DNA from: Allonocardiopsis opalescens
GTDB taxonomy: Bacteria > Actinomycetota > Actinomycetes > Streptosporangiales > Streptosporangiaceae
Direction: 5' to 3'
Length of the DNA: 64,000 nt
Assembly (NCBI RefSeq): GCF_003002095.1
Contig: NZ_PVZC01000007.1
Location: forward strand, 248,001 to 312,000
Shown: positions 1 to 8,863 of the stretch, one piece after another
How the letters are laid out: the number at the start of each line of letters is the position of its first letter
Numbering within the stretch: the first letter of the stretch is position 1
Made by a program: the position numbers and the translations under genes
The notes under the pieces: generated by a model
Database searches by the model: none
What the model saw: only the letters and a program-made list of their open reading frames with translations
Told to the model about the DNA's origin: nothing

Positions 1-1058
1 TGATGATGGGCGGCGCCACCTTCGCGATCGGCCTGCTGCCCACCTACGCCGCCATCGGCCTGGCCGCGCCGGTCCTGCTCACGCTGCTTCGGGTCGTGCA
101 GGGCTTCGCGCTGGGCGGCGAGTGGGGCGGCGCCGTGCTCATCGTCTCCGAGCACGGCGGGCGACGGCACCGCGGCTTCTGGGCGTCGTGGCCGCAGGCC
201 GGGGTGCCCTGCGGGAACCTGCTGGCCACCGCGGTGCTCGCCGTGCTGGCGGTCGTACTGTCCGAGGACGCCTTCCTCGGCTGGGGCTGGCGGGTGCCCT
301 TCCTGCTGTCGGGGGTGCTGGTCGTGATCGGCCTGTGGGTCCGGCTCGCGGTGACCGAGTCGCCGGTGTTCGCCGAGGCGGCCGCCCGGGCCGAGGCCGC
401 CGGGCGCCGCGAGCGCGCGCCGATCGTGGACGTGCTGGTCCACCACTGGCGGGAGGTGCTGGTGGCGATGGGCGTGCGGCTGGCCGAGAACGTCTCCTAC
501 TACGTGCTGACCGCCTTCATCCTCGTCTACGCCACCCAGCAGGTCGGGCTGGACGACGGCACCGTGCTGAACGCGCTGCTGATCGCCTCGGCGGCGCACC
601 TGGTCACCATCCCGCTGTGGGGCGCGCTCTCGGACCGCCTCGGCCGCCGGCCGGTGATCGCGATCGGCGCCGGCGGCGTCGCGCTGTGGTCCTTCGCCTT
701 CTTCCCGCTGCTCGACCTCGGCACGCCGCTCATGGTGGTGGCCGCCGCCACCGGCGGGCTGGTGCTGCACGGCGCCATGTACGGGCCGCAGGCGGCCTTC
801 TTCTCCGAGCTGTTCGGCACCCGGGTCCGCTACTCGGGCGCCTCGGTGGGCTACCAGCTCGCCTCCATCGGCGCCGGCGGGGTGGCCCCGCTGATCGCCA
901 CCGCCCTGCTCGCCTCCTTCGGCTCCAGCCTGCCGATCTCGGTGTACGTGGCGCTCGCGGGGGCGCTCACCCTGGTCGCGGTCTGGGCCTCCCGGGAGAC
1001 CCGCGGCCGCGACCTGGCCGCCCCGCCCGGGGTGTCCGCCACCACCGGTCAGGTGTAA
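1..1058 (+). CDS. MFS transporter, metabolite:H+ symporter (MHS) type, 5'-truncated by window
   Basis: The C-terminal 351 residues of a proton-coupled transporter. The reading frame is open at the left edge, so the true start lies outside the window. About nine hydrophobic segments remain, with the family-typical RVVQGFALGGEWGGA stretch near residue 30 and the cytoplasmic-loop motif SDRLGRRP near residue 208; both match the MHS branch (ProP/ShiA/KgtP relatives), which imports organic acids or compatible solutes. The substrate cannot be read from the sequence. Its stop lies 11 nt before the PucR-type regulator on the same strand, so the two are probably co-transcribed and the regulator may sense the transported compound. 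Confidence 0.85.
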   Translation, partial: MMGGATFAIGLLPTYAAIGLAAPVLLTLLRVVQGFALGGEWGGAVLIVSEHGGRRHRGFWASWPQAGVPCGNLLATAVLAVLAVVLSEDAFLGWGWRVPFLLSGVLVVIGLWVRLAVTESPVFAEAAARAEAAGRRERAPIVDVLVHHWREVLVAMGVRLAENVSYYVLTAFILVYATQQVGLDDGTVLNALLIASAAHLVTIPLWGALSDRLGRRPVIAIGAGGVALWSFAFFPLLDLGTPLMVVAAATGGLVLHGAMYGPQAAFFSELFGTRVRYSGASVGYQLASIGAGGVAPLIATALLASFGSSLPISVYVALAGALTLVAVWASRETRGRDLAAPPGVSATTGQV

Positions 1059-1069
1059 CGATCGGCGCC

Positions 1070-2926
1070 ATGCGCGCCACATCCGCCGCCGCCCTGCGCC
1101 GGCTCCTCGCCCTGCTCGCCGACAACGCGCCGGTGGAGCGGTTCGGGGAGCCGGCCGCCCTGCTGCGGGCGGCCGGCGCCGACCCGGCCGAGGTGGCGGA
1201 GGTGGAGGCCGCCACCCTGGAGGCGCTGCGGGTGCACGGCGCGCTGGCCCAGCACCGCAGGCGCGAGGCGCAGCTGACCGCGCTCTTCGAGACCTCCGGC
1301 GACCTCGCCGCCTCCCGCGACCTGGACACGGTGCTGCGCGCCATCGTGCGCCGGGTGCGCCAACTGCTCGGCACCGACACCGCCTACCTGACCCTGGACG
1401 ACGAGGAGCGCGGCGACACCTACATGCGCATCACCGACGGATCCGTCTCACCGGTCTTCCAGCGGCTGCGGCTGGGCTACGGCGAAGGGCTCGGCGGGCT
1501 GGTCGCCAAGACGGCCGAGCCCTACGCCAGCGCCGACTACCTCAGCGACCCGCGCTTCGCGCACACCGCGGCCATCGACCGGGGCGTCGGCGAGGAGGGG
1601 CTGGTGGCGATCCTCGGCGTGCCGCTGCTGCTGGGCGAGCGCGTCATCGGGGTGCTCTTCGCCGCCGACCGGGCCGCCCGCGCCTTCACCCCCGACGAGG
1701 TTGCGCTGCTGTCCTCGCTCGCCGCGCACGCGGCGGTCGCGATCGACGCGACGAAGCTGCTGGCCGAGACGCGCGCCGCCCACGCCGGGCTGCGCGCCAA
1801 GAACGCGGCGGTGCAGCGGGCCGAGGAGGCGCACGACCGCCTCACCGACCTGGTGCTGCGCGGGGCGGACCTCACCGAGGTGGCCTCGGCCGTCGGCACG
1901 GTGCTGGCCGGCGGGGTCACGGTCACCGACGCCGGCGGCGCGGTCCTGGTCCAGGTGGGGACGGCGCCGCCCGCGGAGGCGGTCCGCGCCGTCGCCGAGT
2001 CGCGGACGCGGCGGCGGGCGATCGGCCGCGCGGGGGCGTGGGTCTGCGCGGTCATGGCCGGGCCCGAGCAGCTGGGCGGGCTGGTGCTGACCGGCCGGCC
2101 CGATCTCGGCGAGGCCGACCGGCGGCTGTTCGAGCGGGCGGCGGTGGTGACGGCCCTGCTGCTGATGCTGCGCCGCTCCACCGCCGAGGCCGAGGACCGG
2201 CTGCGCGGGGAGCTGGTGGGCGAGCTGGTGGCCAGCGCGGGCCGCGACCCGGCCGCGCTGGCCGAGCGGGCCCGCCGCCTGGGCCTGGACCCCGGCCGCG
2301 CGCACACGCTGCTGCTGGCCTGGGCGCCCGCCGCCGCGCACGGGCGGCTGGCCGAGCGGGCCAGGCGGCTGGCGGCCGACGGCGGCGGCATCAGCGGCAC
2401 CGACCGCGAACTCGCGCTGCTGCTGGTGCCGCACGCCGAGCCCGCGCAGGCGGCGCGGCGCGCCTCGGCCGAGCTGTCGAAGGCGCTGCGCGTCCCCGTC
2501 ACGGTGGCCGCGGGCGGCCCGGCCGAGGGGCTCGGCCGGGTTCCCGGCGCCCACGCCGAGGCGCGGCGCTGCCTGGACGCGATGCGCGCCCTCGGCCTGA
2601 CCGGCCGCGGCGCCGCGGCCGCCGACCTCGGCTTCGCCGGCATGCTGCTCGGCGACCATGCGGACGCGGGCGGCTACGTCCGCGCGGTCCTCGGCCCGCT
2701 GCTGGACCACGACGCCCGCCGCGGCACCGCGCTGCGCCGGACCCTGGAGAGCTACTACGCCCACGGCCGCAGCCTCACCCGCACCGCGGCCGCCCTGCAC
2801 GTCCACGTCAACACGGTCTCGCAGCGCCTGGACCGGGTGGCCCGGCTGCTGGGCGCCGACTGGAACTCGCCCGACCGCGAACTCGAACTCCGGGTGGCCC
2901 TGCGGGTGCACGCACTGCGCGGCTGA
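1070..2926 (+). CDS. GAF-domain PucR/CdaR-type transcriptional regulator
   Basis: A 618-residue cytoplasmic regulator. A GAF sensor domain covers about residues 90-235 (LLGTDTAYLTLDD ... GVPLLLGERVIGVLFAADR). A middle region resembles the GGDEF-like part of CdaR proteins, and the C-terminus (about 545-615) carries a PucR-type helix-turn-helix: LRRTLESYYAHGRSLTRTAA, then LHVHVNTVSQRLDRVARLLG. The ATG was chosen because the frame upstream runs inside the transporter gene in another phase; no strong ribosome binding site precedes it, and translation may be coupled to the transporter stop. PucR/CdaR proteins activate catabolic genes in response to small ligands. By position it probably controls the upstream symporter operon; this is inference. 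Confidence 0.85.
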   Translation: MRATSAAALRRLLALLADNAPVERFGEPAALLRAAGADPAEVAEVEAATLEALRVHGALAQHRRREAQLTALFETSGDLAASRDLDTVLRAIVRRVRQLLGTDTAYLTLDDEERGDTYMRITDGSVSPVFQRLRLGYGEGLGGLVAKTAEPYASADYLSDPRFAHTAAIDRGVGEEGLVAILGVPLLLGERVIGVLFAADRAARAFTPDEVALLSSLAAHAAVAIDATKLLAETRAAHAGLRAKNAAVQRAEEAHDRLTDLVLRGADLTEVASAVGTVLAGGVTVTDAGGAVLVQVGTAPPAEAVRAVAESRTRRRAIGRAGAWVCAVMAGPEQLGGLVLTGRPDLGEADRRLFERAAVVTALLLMLRRSTAEAEDRLRGELVGELVASAGRDPAALAERARRLGLDPGRAHTLLLAWAPAAAHGRLAERARRLAADGGGISGTDRELALLLVPHAEPAQAARRASAELSKALRVPVTVAAGGPAEGLGRVPGAHAEARRCLDAMRALGLTGRGAAAADLGFAGMLLGDHADAGGYVRAVLGPLLDHDARRGTALRRTLESYYAHGRSLTRTAAALHVHVNTVSQRLDRVARLLGADWNSPDRELELRVALRVHALRG

Positions 2927-2935
2927 GCCCCGCGG

Positions 2936-3724
2936 CTAGGCCGACGCGGCGCCGGCCTGGGCGCCCTGCCGGGACGGGCGGGCCGGCCTGCGGCCGGTGC
3001 GGCGGTAGCGCAGCCACAGTTCGGCGGCGATCAGGTTGACGACCCAGCTGATCCAGACGCTGACGGCGCCCACGTCGGCGATCATGGCGCTCATGTCGCC
3101 GCCGTACAGGGTGTCCACCTGCGGCGACAGGGCGAGGAAGAAGCCCATGGACCAGGGCCGGTTCAGCACGATCGCCCAGATCAGCGCGAAGCTGCGGACC
3201 ATCCACTCCTGGTGGTCGGCGTACCTGCGCCGCCGCGCCATCCGGTAGCCGACGATCGTGGTGGACAGCCACAGCAGGCCCCACATGAAGCTGCCGACCT
3301 GGGCGACGATGCTGGTCGCGCTGAGCGGGACGAGGATCAGGGCGGACACCCCGACGAAGGGCACGCCGAGCAGGACGTAGGCCCGCCCGCTCCACCGGTG
3401 CAGCGCGGGACGGCGCCGGCGGACCCAGGGCGACATCTGGACGCAGGTGATCAGCAGCGCCAGCGAACCGAAGATGACGTGCGAGACGAGCAGCGGATAG
3501 TGGAAGAACACGTCCTCCCGCACCGGGAACCTGGCCTGGGCCGGGTCGAAGGTCAGGTACGGCGGGATGGAGAAGCAGACGAAGGCGAAGGCGGCCATCG
3601 ACATCGGGACCAGCCAGGCCAGGTGCCGCCTGGCGCCCGGGCGGCGCGACCGGCGCTCGGGCGTCTTCTCCTGCTCGGACTCGGCCGGTCCGGTGCGGTC
3701 CGGTTCACCGAGGAGCGTCGTCAC
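2936..3724 (-). CDS. DUF2306 family membrane protein
   Basis: A 262-residue predicted integral membrane protein with about seven hydrophobic segments, beginning with WLVPMSMAAFAFVCFSIPPY after a charged N-terminal tail. The conserved core ALHRWSGRAYVLLGVPFVG and YADHQEWMVRSFALIWAIVL are DUF2306 hallmarks, where His-Arg and His-X-X-Trp-Met motifs sit at membrane edges. The GTG start is preferred over an upstream ATG because AGGGAG lies 7 nt before it. Function is unknown. The gene converges on the PucR-type gene with a 9-nt gap and diverges from the LAL regulator. A second DUF2306 protein occurs near 35.5-36.2 kb. Confidence 0.8.
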   Translation of the reverse strand: MTTLLGEPDRTGPAESEQEKTPERRSRRPGARRHLAWLVPMSMAAFAFVCFSIPPYLTFDPAQARFPVREDVFFHYPLLVSHVIFGSLALLITCVQMSPWVRRRRPALHRWSGRAYVLLGVPFVGVSALILVPLSATSIVAQVGSFMWGLLWLSTTIVGYRMARRRRYADHQEWMVRSFALIWAIVLNRPWSMGFFLALSPQVDTLYGGDMSAMIADVGAVSVWISWVVNLIAAELWLRYRRTGRRPARPSRQGAQAGAASA

Positions 3725-3880
3725 GTGTGTTCTCCCTGTCTGGTCGCGGCAACGCGGGTCCAAGGGCGGCCATCCGCCCGAACATGGTCACCCGGGCCGG
3801 TCGACCGCGACTAAGTCGAAATGACTGCATTCGGCCCCGGTCTGTGACTCGGGGACTGCGGTAGGTAACCTCAAGGCGTG

Positions 3881-6592
3881 ATGTTCGGGCGTCAGGCGGA
3901 GTCGGCGGCGGTATCGAGACTCCTCGCTGACGCGAGGGCGGGGCGCGGCGGCGTCCTCGTGCTGAGCGGCGAGGCCGGCATCGGCAAGAGCGCCCTGCTG
4001 CGCCACGCGGCCGAACTGGCCCTCCAGGGCGAGCCGATGCGACCGCTGTCGTGCGCCGGCATCGAGTCCGACGTGAAGCAGGCATTCGGCGCGCTGCACC
4101 AGCTGCTCGGCCCGGTGCTCGGCCACCTGGACGCGCTGCCGGCGGCGCAGGCGGCGGCGCTGCGCGGCGCGCTGGGCATCACCGACTCCACGGCGTCGGA
4201 CCTCCTGGTCTCCGCCGCGGTGCTGGGCCTGCTGACCGAGGCGGCCGCGGACCGTCCGCTGCTGGTGGCCGTCGACGACCTCCAGTGGGTGGACCGCGCC
4301 TCGGCCGCCGCGCTGCTCTTCGCGGCCCGGCGGCTGGCCGCCGACCCGATCGCGGTGCTCATCGCGGTGCGCGACTCCGAACCGGCCACGGTGGACATCG
4401 GCGACCTCCCGCACCTGGCGCTGGGCGGCCTGTCGGAGCTGGACACGGCCCGCCTGCTCAGCCCGCTCGGCCGGCAGCTGTCGAGCCGGTGGCTGCGCTC
4501 GGTGCACGCGGCCACGCACGGCAACCCGCTGGCCCTGATCGAGCTGGCCCGGCTCGGCGACCCCGACGCCGTCTCGGCTGACCTTGCGCTGACCGGCACG
4601 GTGCCGGCGGGCGCCCGCGTCCGCGCTGCCTTCCTGCGGCGGGTGCGCACGCTGCCGTCCGACAGCCGCGAGCTGCTGGTGGTGGCGGCGGCCGAGGAGA
4701 CCGGGCACACCGCCACCGTGCTGGGGGCCGCCAACCGGCTGGGCCTGTCCGCCGACGCGCTCACGCCCGCGGAGGAGGCCAGCCTGATCGAGGTGGCGGG
4801 GCCGCGGCTGCGCTTCCAGCATCCGCTGGTGCGCTCGGCCGTCTACGCGGACGCGCCCTTCCAGCGCCGCCGCGCCGCGCACCTGGCCTTCGCCGCCCAC
4901 CTGGCCGACCAGGACGAGCACGACCGCGCCACCTGGCACCGCGCGCTGGTCGCCACCGAAGCCGATGAGGAGCTGGCCGGCGCCCTGGAGCGCAGCGCCG
5001 ACGCGGCGCGGCGCCGCGGCGGCGAGGCGGCGGCCGCCTCGGTGCTGCAGCGGGCCGCCCGGCTCAGCGAGACCACCGAGGGGCGGCTGCGGCGCACCGT
5101 GGCCGCCGCCTTCGTCGCCCTGGACTCCGGCCAGCCCGAGCTGGCCAGGAGGCTGGTCGACGAGATCATGGCCGAACCGGTGCCCACCGCGACGATGGCG
5201 CGGCTGACCGGCACCATCGAGCTCTACAGCGGCGATCCGGCCGTCGCCTACGAGCACCTGAGCCGCTGCGCGGAGCTGCTGGCCGAGGCCGACCCGGAGG
5301 AGGCGGCCTGGCTGTACATGCTGGCCTCGGGCGCGGCCCTCAACGCCGGCGAGCTGGCGGCCGCCAAGCGCGCGCCGCGGCGGATCGCCGAGCTGGACTG
5401 CTCCGCGGCGACGCGGCGGGCCGGCCGGGGGATGGCGCGGGCGCTGGAGGGCTCGCTCAGCGGCACCGAGCTGTGGCAGCTGCCCGAAGCGCTGGCCCGC
5501 AGCCAGCCGGAGGGCGGCGGGCGCCCGTGGATGTGGGCGACCGTGATCGCCTGGGCCGGGCCCGACCAGCACCAGGCGCGCAGGCTCGCGGAGGCGACGG
5601 GGCAGCGGCTGCGCGCCGCGGGCTCGGCCGCCCCGCTCACCGAGCTGCTGTACTACCAGGCCGACATCGAGTACCGCCTCGGCCGGTGGGCCGAGGGGAT
5701 CGCGCACGCCGAGGAGGGGCTGCGCTTCGCGCACGAGACCGGGCAGCGCGGCTGGATGACGAACCTGCTGGCGCTGCTGGCCCGCTTCGCCGCGGTGCGC
5801 GGCGAGGGCGCGGCCTGCCGCCGCTACGCCGACCGCGCGCTCGCCATCGCCGTCCCGCTGCGGCACCGCCTCGCGGAGGTGACGACCAACACGGCGCTGG
5901 GCCTGCTGGCGCTGGCCGAGGGCGATGTGGAGGATGCCTACGCCCGGCTCTCGGAGCTGTACGCGCCCGGTTCGCCGCACGGCAGGGGCTACGCCGCCAC
6001 CGGCACGGCGCCCGAGCTGGTCGAGGCGGCGGTGCAGGTCGGCAGGGCCGACACGGCGGCCGCCGTGGTGGCCGCCTTCGAGGAGTGGACCGGCGCCGAC
6101 GGCGCCACGCCCTGGGCGCGCATCCAGCTGGAGCAGTGCCGCGCCCTGCTGGCCGCCGACGGCACCGCGGAGGGCCACTACCAGCGCGCCCTGGCCGGGG
6201 CGGGCGTCGGCGAGCTGCCGTTCGCCCGGGCGCGGATCGCGCTGCGCTACGGCGAGTGGCTGCGCCGCGCCCGCCGCTACACCGAGGCGCGCACCCGGCT
6301 GCGGACCGCCACCCAGCTCTTCGACACGCTGGGCGCCGAGCCGTGGGCCCGCCGGGCCAGGTCCGGGTTGACCGCGGCGGGCGGCGCGGCCCCCTACCCG
6401 GGCTCGGCAGCCGAACTGCTCACCCCGCAGGAGCGGGCGGTGGCCCGGTTGGCGGCCGACGGCTACAGCAACCGCGAGATCGGCGAGCGGCTGTTCCTCA
6501 GCCCGCGCACGGTCGGCTCGCACCTGTACCGGATGTTCCCCAAGCTCGGGATCTCCGCCCGGGCGCAGCTGCGCGATCTGGACCTGGGCTGA
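3881..6592 (+). CDS. LAL-type (AAA ATPase) LuxR family transcriptional regulator
   Basis: A 903-residue STAND/LAL regulator. The N-terminal ATPase has a Walker A motif GEAGIGKS near residue 30 and Walker B with following Asp, LLVAVDDLQWVD, near residue 130. A long alpha-helical, TPR-like middle (about 390-830) probably senses an inducer. The C-terminal LuxR helix-turn-helix is LTPQERAVARLAADGYSNRE ... LSPRTVGSHLYRMF. ATG is preferred over the immediately preceding GTG because AAGG lies 4 nt before the ATG. LAL proteins are often pathway activators of secondary metabolite clusters or sugar catabolism. It lies directly upstream of the candidate RiPP locus on the same strand, about 260 nt away, and could be its activator (inference). 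Confidence 0.9.
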   Translation: MFGRQAESAAVSRLLADARAGRGGVLVLSGEAGIGKSALLRHAAELALQGEPMRPLSCAGIESDVKQAFGALHQLLGPVLGHLDALPAAQAAALRGALGITDSTASDLLVSAAVLGLLTEAAADRPLLVAVDDLQWVDRASAAALLFAARRLAADPIAVLIAVRDSEPATVDIGDLPHLALGGLSELDTARLLSPLGRQLSSRWLRSVHAATHGNPLALIELARLGDPDAVSADLALTGTVPAGARVRAAFLRRVRTLPSDSRELLVVAAAEETGHTATVLGAANRLGLSADALTPAEEASLIEVAGPRLRFQHPLVRSAVYADAPFQRRRAAHLAFAAHLADQDEHDRATWHRALVATEADEELAGALERSADAARRRGGEAAAASVLQRAARLSETTEGRLRRTVAAAFVALDSGQPELARRLVDEIMAEPVPTATMARLTGTIELYSGDPAVAYEHLSRCAELLAEADPEEAAWLYMLASGAALNAGELAAAKRAPRRIAELDCSAATRRAGRGMARALEGSLSGTELWQLPEALARSQPEGGGRPWMWATVIAWAGPDQHQARRLAEATGQRLRAAGSAAPLTELLYYQADIEYRLGRWAEGIAHAEEGLRFAHETGQRGWMTNLLALLARFAAVRGEGAACRRYADRALAIAVPLRHRLAEVTTNTALGLLALAEGDVEDAYARLSELYAPGSPHGRGYAATGTAPELVEAAVQVGRADTAAAVVAAFEEWTGADGATPWARIQLEQCRALLAADGTAEGHYQRALAGAGVGELPFARARIALRYGEWLRRARRYTEARTRLRTATQLFDTLGAEPWARRARSGLTAAGGAAPYPGSAAELLTPQERAVARLAADGYSNREIGERLFLSPRTVGSHLYRMFPKLGISARAQLRDLDLG

Positions 6593-6851
6593 GGCGGCGC
6601 GGCGGTTTTCCACCGACCACAGCGAGCCGATTTCCCGATCCGAAAGCCGGAAACGCGAATCTCGATATCCCTGTTATCGACCGGGATGTCCCACGATTTG
6701 AGAAGAAGGCTCGCAATGCTCCCGGCGGATAATGGACCCGCGGATCCGTTCGCCCGTCAGCCGTCGGCCGGTACCACTGTTATTCCTGTTAGAGCGGCGG
6801 GTAGACCTTTCATCGGCATAAGGATTCGATCCATGGGAGGAGGTGGATCGG

Positions 6852-6923
6852 ATGACATCCGTCAAGAGGTTCCTGCTCAATGTGCGGGCCGCGAAGGCCG
6901 GCGCGTACTGGTATTACTGGTAG
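6852..6923 (+). CDS. Candidate atropopeptide-type RiPP precursor peptide
   Basis: A 23-codon gene. It is preceded by GGAGGAGGT ending 7 nt before the ATG, one of the best ribosome binding sites in the window. The product begins MTSVKRFLLNVRAAKAG, a short basic leader that could form a helix, and ends AYWYYW followed directly by TAG: five aromatic residues in the last six. A cytochrome P450 gene starts 81 nt downstream. This matches the family plan of atropopeptides such as tryptorubin A, where one P450 cross-links a C-terminal Trp/Tyr-rich hexapeptide core and the leader is then removed. The core boundary (last six residues) is assigned by analogy. The peptide would be too short for default gene callers. 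Chance occurrence is possible but unlikely given the SD, the aromatic run and the partner gene. Confidence 0.82.
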   Translation: MTSVKRFLLNVRAAKAGAYWYYW

Positions 6924-7004
6924 CGAGAATGGTTCGGACCGCATTCCGGTGGCCGCTTCGATCGCACGGAACGGCCGGCCGGCGGACGCCGATAAGGACC
7001 GGCT

Positions 7005-8303
7005 GTGACGAATCGGAGTTCCGGAGTCGGTTCCGGAGGCATTCTCAACGATCCGACGGAGAAGGCGGCGAGGATCGCCTTCCTGTCCCAGAGCACGGCG
7101 CACTACGGCGACTTCTGGGAGTTCGCCCCGCACATCTATGTGGTCGCGGGTTCCGAACCGACCCGTGAGGTCTTCCGCCGCACCGGAGCGCAGTTCTCGC
7201 CCCCACCGGGCCTGTTTCCGCTCCCGCGCGGAGTGCGCCGTGCTCTGCGTCCGGGACACCTGTTGCCGGAAAGTCTGGAGGCGGCGCGGCGAGGCTTCGG
7301 CCACAGCGCGGTGGCCGGGCACACCGCCATGATCGCCGCCGAGGCCCGCGCGCTGGCCGCCGACTGGCCGCAGCACGCTCCGTGCGAGGTGCTGCCCCGG
7401 CTGAAGCGGGCGTTCTCCCGCATGGGCGCGCGCTTCTGCTTCGGCGCCGACGCCCCGGGCCTCACCCACGCAGAGGTCCCGCTGTCCCGGGCCCGCGACG
7501 GCGCCCCGCCGCGCACCGTGTACCTGCCGCGGTGGGTCCCCACCACCGCCCGGGTCCGGCTGCGCCACCGCCTGGGCGCGCTGGCCGGGCGGATCGGCGC
7601 GGTCATGGACCGGCGGCTGGCCGAGGGCCGCACCGCGGAGCCCGACCTGCTCAACGCCATGATCGTCGCCTCCCAGGCCCACGACGTCCCGCCCGGGCCG
7701 GTGATCACCCATCTGCTGGCGACGATCCTGGTCGCCACCCAGGAGATGTCCACCCGCGCGGGCGGCTGGCTGCTGTTCAACCTGGCCCGCCACCCCGAGT
7801 GGACCGAGCGGATCGCCGCGGAGGCGGCGGCGCTGCCCGCCGACCCGGACCGGGTCGGCGCCGGCCACGTCGCCCGGCTGGCCCTCGCCGACGCCTTCGT
7901 CCGCGAGACGCTGCGGCTGTACCCGCCGAACTGGCTGACCTCGCGCGTGGTGGTCGAGCCCACCGAACTCGACGGGCACCGGCTGCGGCCGGGCGACCGG
8001 GTCATGGTCTCGCCCTACCTGCTGCACCGCGACGCCCGCCACTACGAGGAGCCCGCCGCCTTCCGGCCCGAGCGCTGGCTGGCGGCGCGGGGCCCGGGCA
8101 CCGCGGGCGCCTACCTGCCCTTCGGTGCGGGGCCCCGGCTGTGCCCGGGGGCGGCGCTGGCCTCCATGGAGCTCTCCCTGGTGCTGGCGTGGACGGCGCG
8201 GCACCACCGCCTGTCGTGCCCCGCCCCCTGGCCCTTCCGCCTGGAGACCGAGGGCGCGCTCCGCCCCGAGGACCTGCGCCTGGTCTTCCACCGTCGCGGC
8301 TGA
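7005..8303 (+). CDS. Cytochrome P450, probable RiPP cross-linking enzyme
   Basis: A 432-residue P450 starting at GTG with AAGGA 6 nt upstream. The heme-ligand loop FGAGPRLCPGAAL places Cys380, and the ExxR motif is Glu301-Arg304 in ETLRLYPPNW. The I-helix reads VATQEMSTR around residues 243-251 and lacks the usual acid/amide-alcohol pair (Glu/Asp-Thr), which many P450s need for oxygen activation; such departures are known among P450s that couple phenols or indoles rather than hydroxylate. No ferredoxin gene is nearby, so electron transfer would come from elsewhere. Position between the aromatic 23-mer and a GNAT gene suggests it forms C-C and/or C-N bridges between Trp and Tyr side chains of that peptide (inference). 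The P450 assignment itself is secure. Confidence 0.9.
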   Translation: MTNRSSGVGSGGILNDPTEKAARIAFLSQSTAHYGDFWEFAPHIYVVAGSEPTREVFRRTGAQFSPPPGLFPLPRGVRRALRPGHLLPESLEAARRGFGHSAVAGHTAMIAAEARALAADWPQHAPCEVLPRLKRAFSRMGARFCFGADAPGLTHAEVPLSRARDGAPPRTVYLPRWVPTTARVRLRHRLGALAGRIGAVMDRRLAEGRTAEPDLLNAMIVASQAHDVPPGPVITHLLATILVATQEMSTRAGGWLLFNLARHPEWTERIAAEAAALPADPDRVGAGHVARLALADAFVRETLRLYPPNWLTSRVVVEPTELDGHRLRPGDRVMVSPYLLHRDARHYEEPAAFRPERWLAARGPGTAGAYLPFGAGPRLCPGAALASMELSLVLAWTARHHRLSCPAPWPFRLETEGALRPEDLRLVFHRRG

Positions 8304-8317
8304 AGGAGGCTCGCACG

Positions 8318-8863
8318 ATGCTGACCCTGCCCATCACCACCGAGCGGCTGCTGCTGCGGGTGCCCGAACCCGCCGACCTCGGCCCGCTGCACGCGCTCTA
8401 CACGGACCCCGTCGCCCTGGAGCACATCGGCACCCAGGCCGCCTGGAACCGCGAGCGTACGGGCCGGCTGCTGGAGAGGTGGATCGCCGACCACCGCGAG
8501 CACGGCTACGGCCTGGCCGCGGCGGTGCTGCGCGACGGCGGCGGGCTCGCCGGGCTCGTCGGCCTGTCCCCCGACGAGAACGGCGATCCCGAACTCAGCT
8601 GCATGCTGGCCCGCGCCTTCTGGCGGGGCGGCTACGGCGGCGAGGCCCTGGCCGCCTGCCTCGCCCTCGCCCAGCGCGATCCGCGCTTCCCCGTCATCCG
8701 CGCCCGGATGGAGACCGCCCACCCCGCCATCGTGCACGTGGAGCGGCAGGTCCTCTTCCGCCACGGCTTCGCCGCCACCGGCGAGGAGCCGTTCCCTCAC
8801 AGCGGCAGGCTGATGCGGCACTACCGCTGGACCGCGCCGACCGACACCGCTTCGCGCCGGTAG
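8318..8863 (+). CDS. GNAT family N-acetyltransferase (RimJ/RimL-like)
   Basis: A 181-residue acetyltransferase of the RimJ/RimL type: TERLLLRVPEPADLGPLHAL at the N-terminus, a pyrophosphate-binding region around FWRGGYGGEALAACLALA, and the late motif HVERQVLFRHGFAATGE. AAGGAGG overlaps the P450 stop region and lies 8 nt before the ATG, and only 14 nt separate the two genes, so they very probably share a transcript. Proteins of this group acetylate N-termini or small-molecule amines using acetyl-CoA. A role in N-acetylating the processed RiPP, or in self-protection, is possible but unproven. Its 3' end overlaps the convergent AraC gene by 43 nt. Confidence 0.85.
   Translation: MLTLPITTERLLLRVPEPADLGPLHALYTDPVALEHIGTQAAWNRERTGRLLERWIADHREHGYGLAAAVLRDGGGLAGLVGLSPDENGDPELSCMLARAFWRGGYGGEALAACLALAQRDPRFPVIRARMETAHPAIVHVERQVLFRHGFAATGEEPFPHSGRLMRHYRWTAPTDTASRR

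Noticed and set aside
122-1069. Long open frame continuing upstream of the PucR-type regulator start
   Set aside because: It runs antiphase through the transporter gene and encodes Arg/Ala/Gly-rich sequence, the usual shadow of high-GC coding DNA.
3788-6613. 941-codon minus-strand open frame opposite the LAL regulator
   Set aside because: Composition (Gly/Arg/Gln/His repeats) and exact overlap with a gene bearing Walker and LuxR motifs mark it as an antisense shadow.
6686-7168. 160-codon plus-strand frame covering the RiPP precursor
   Set aside because: No ribosome binding site, no family resemblance, and it overlaps the much better supported 23-codon gene and the P450 start in another frame.
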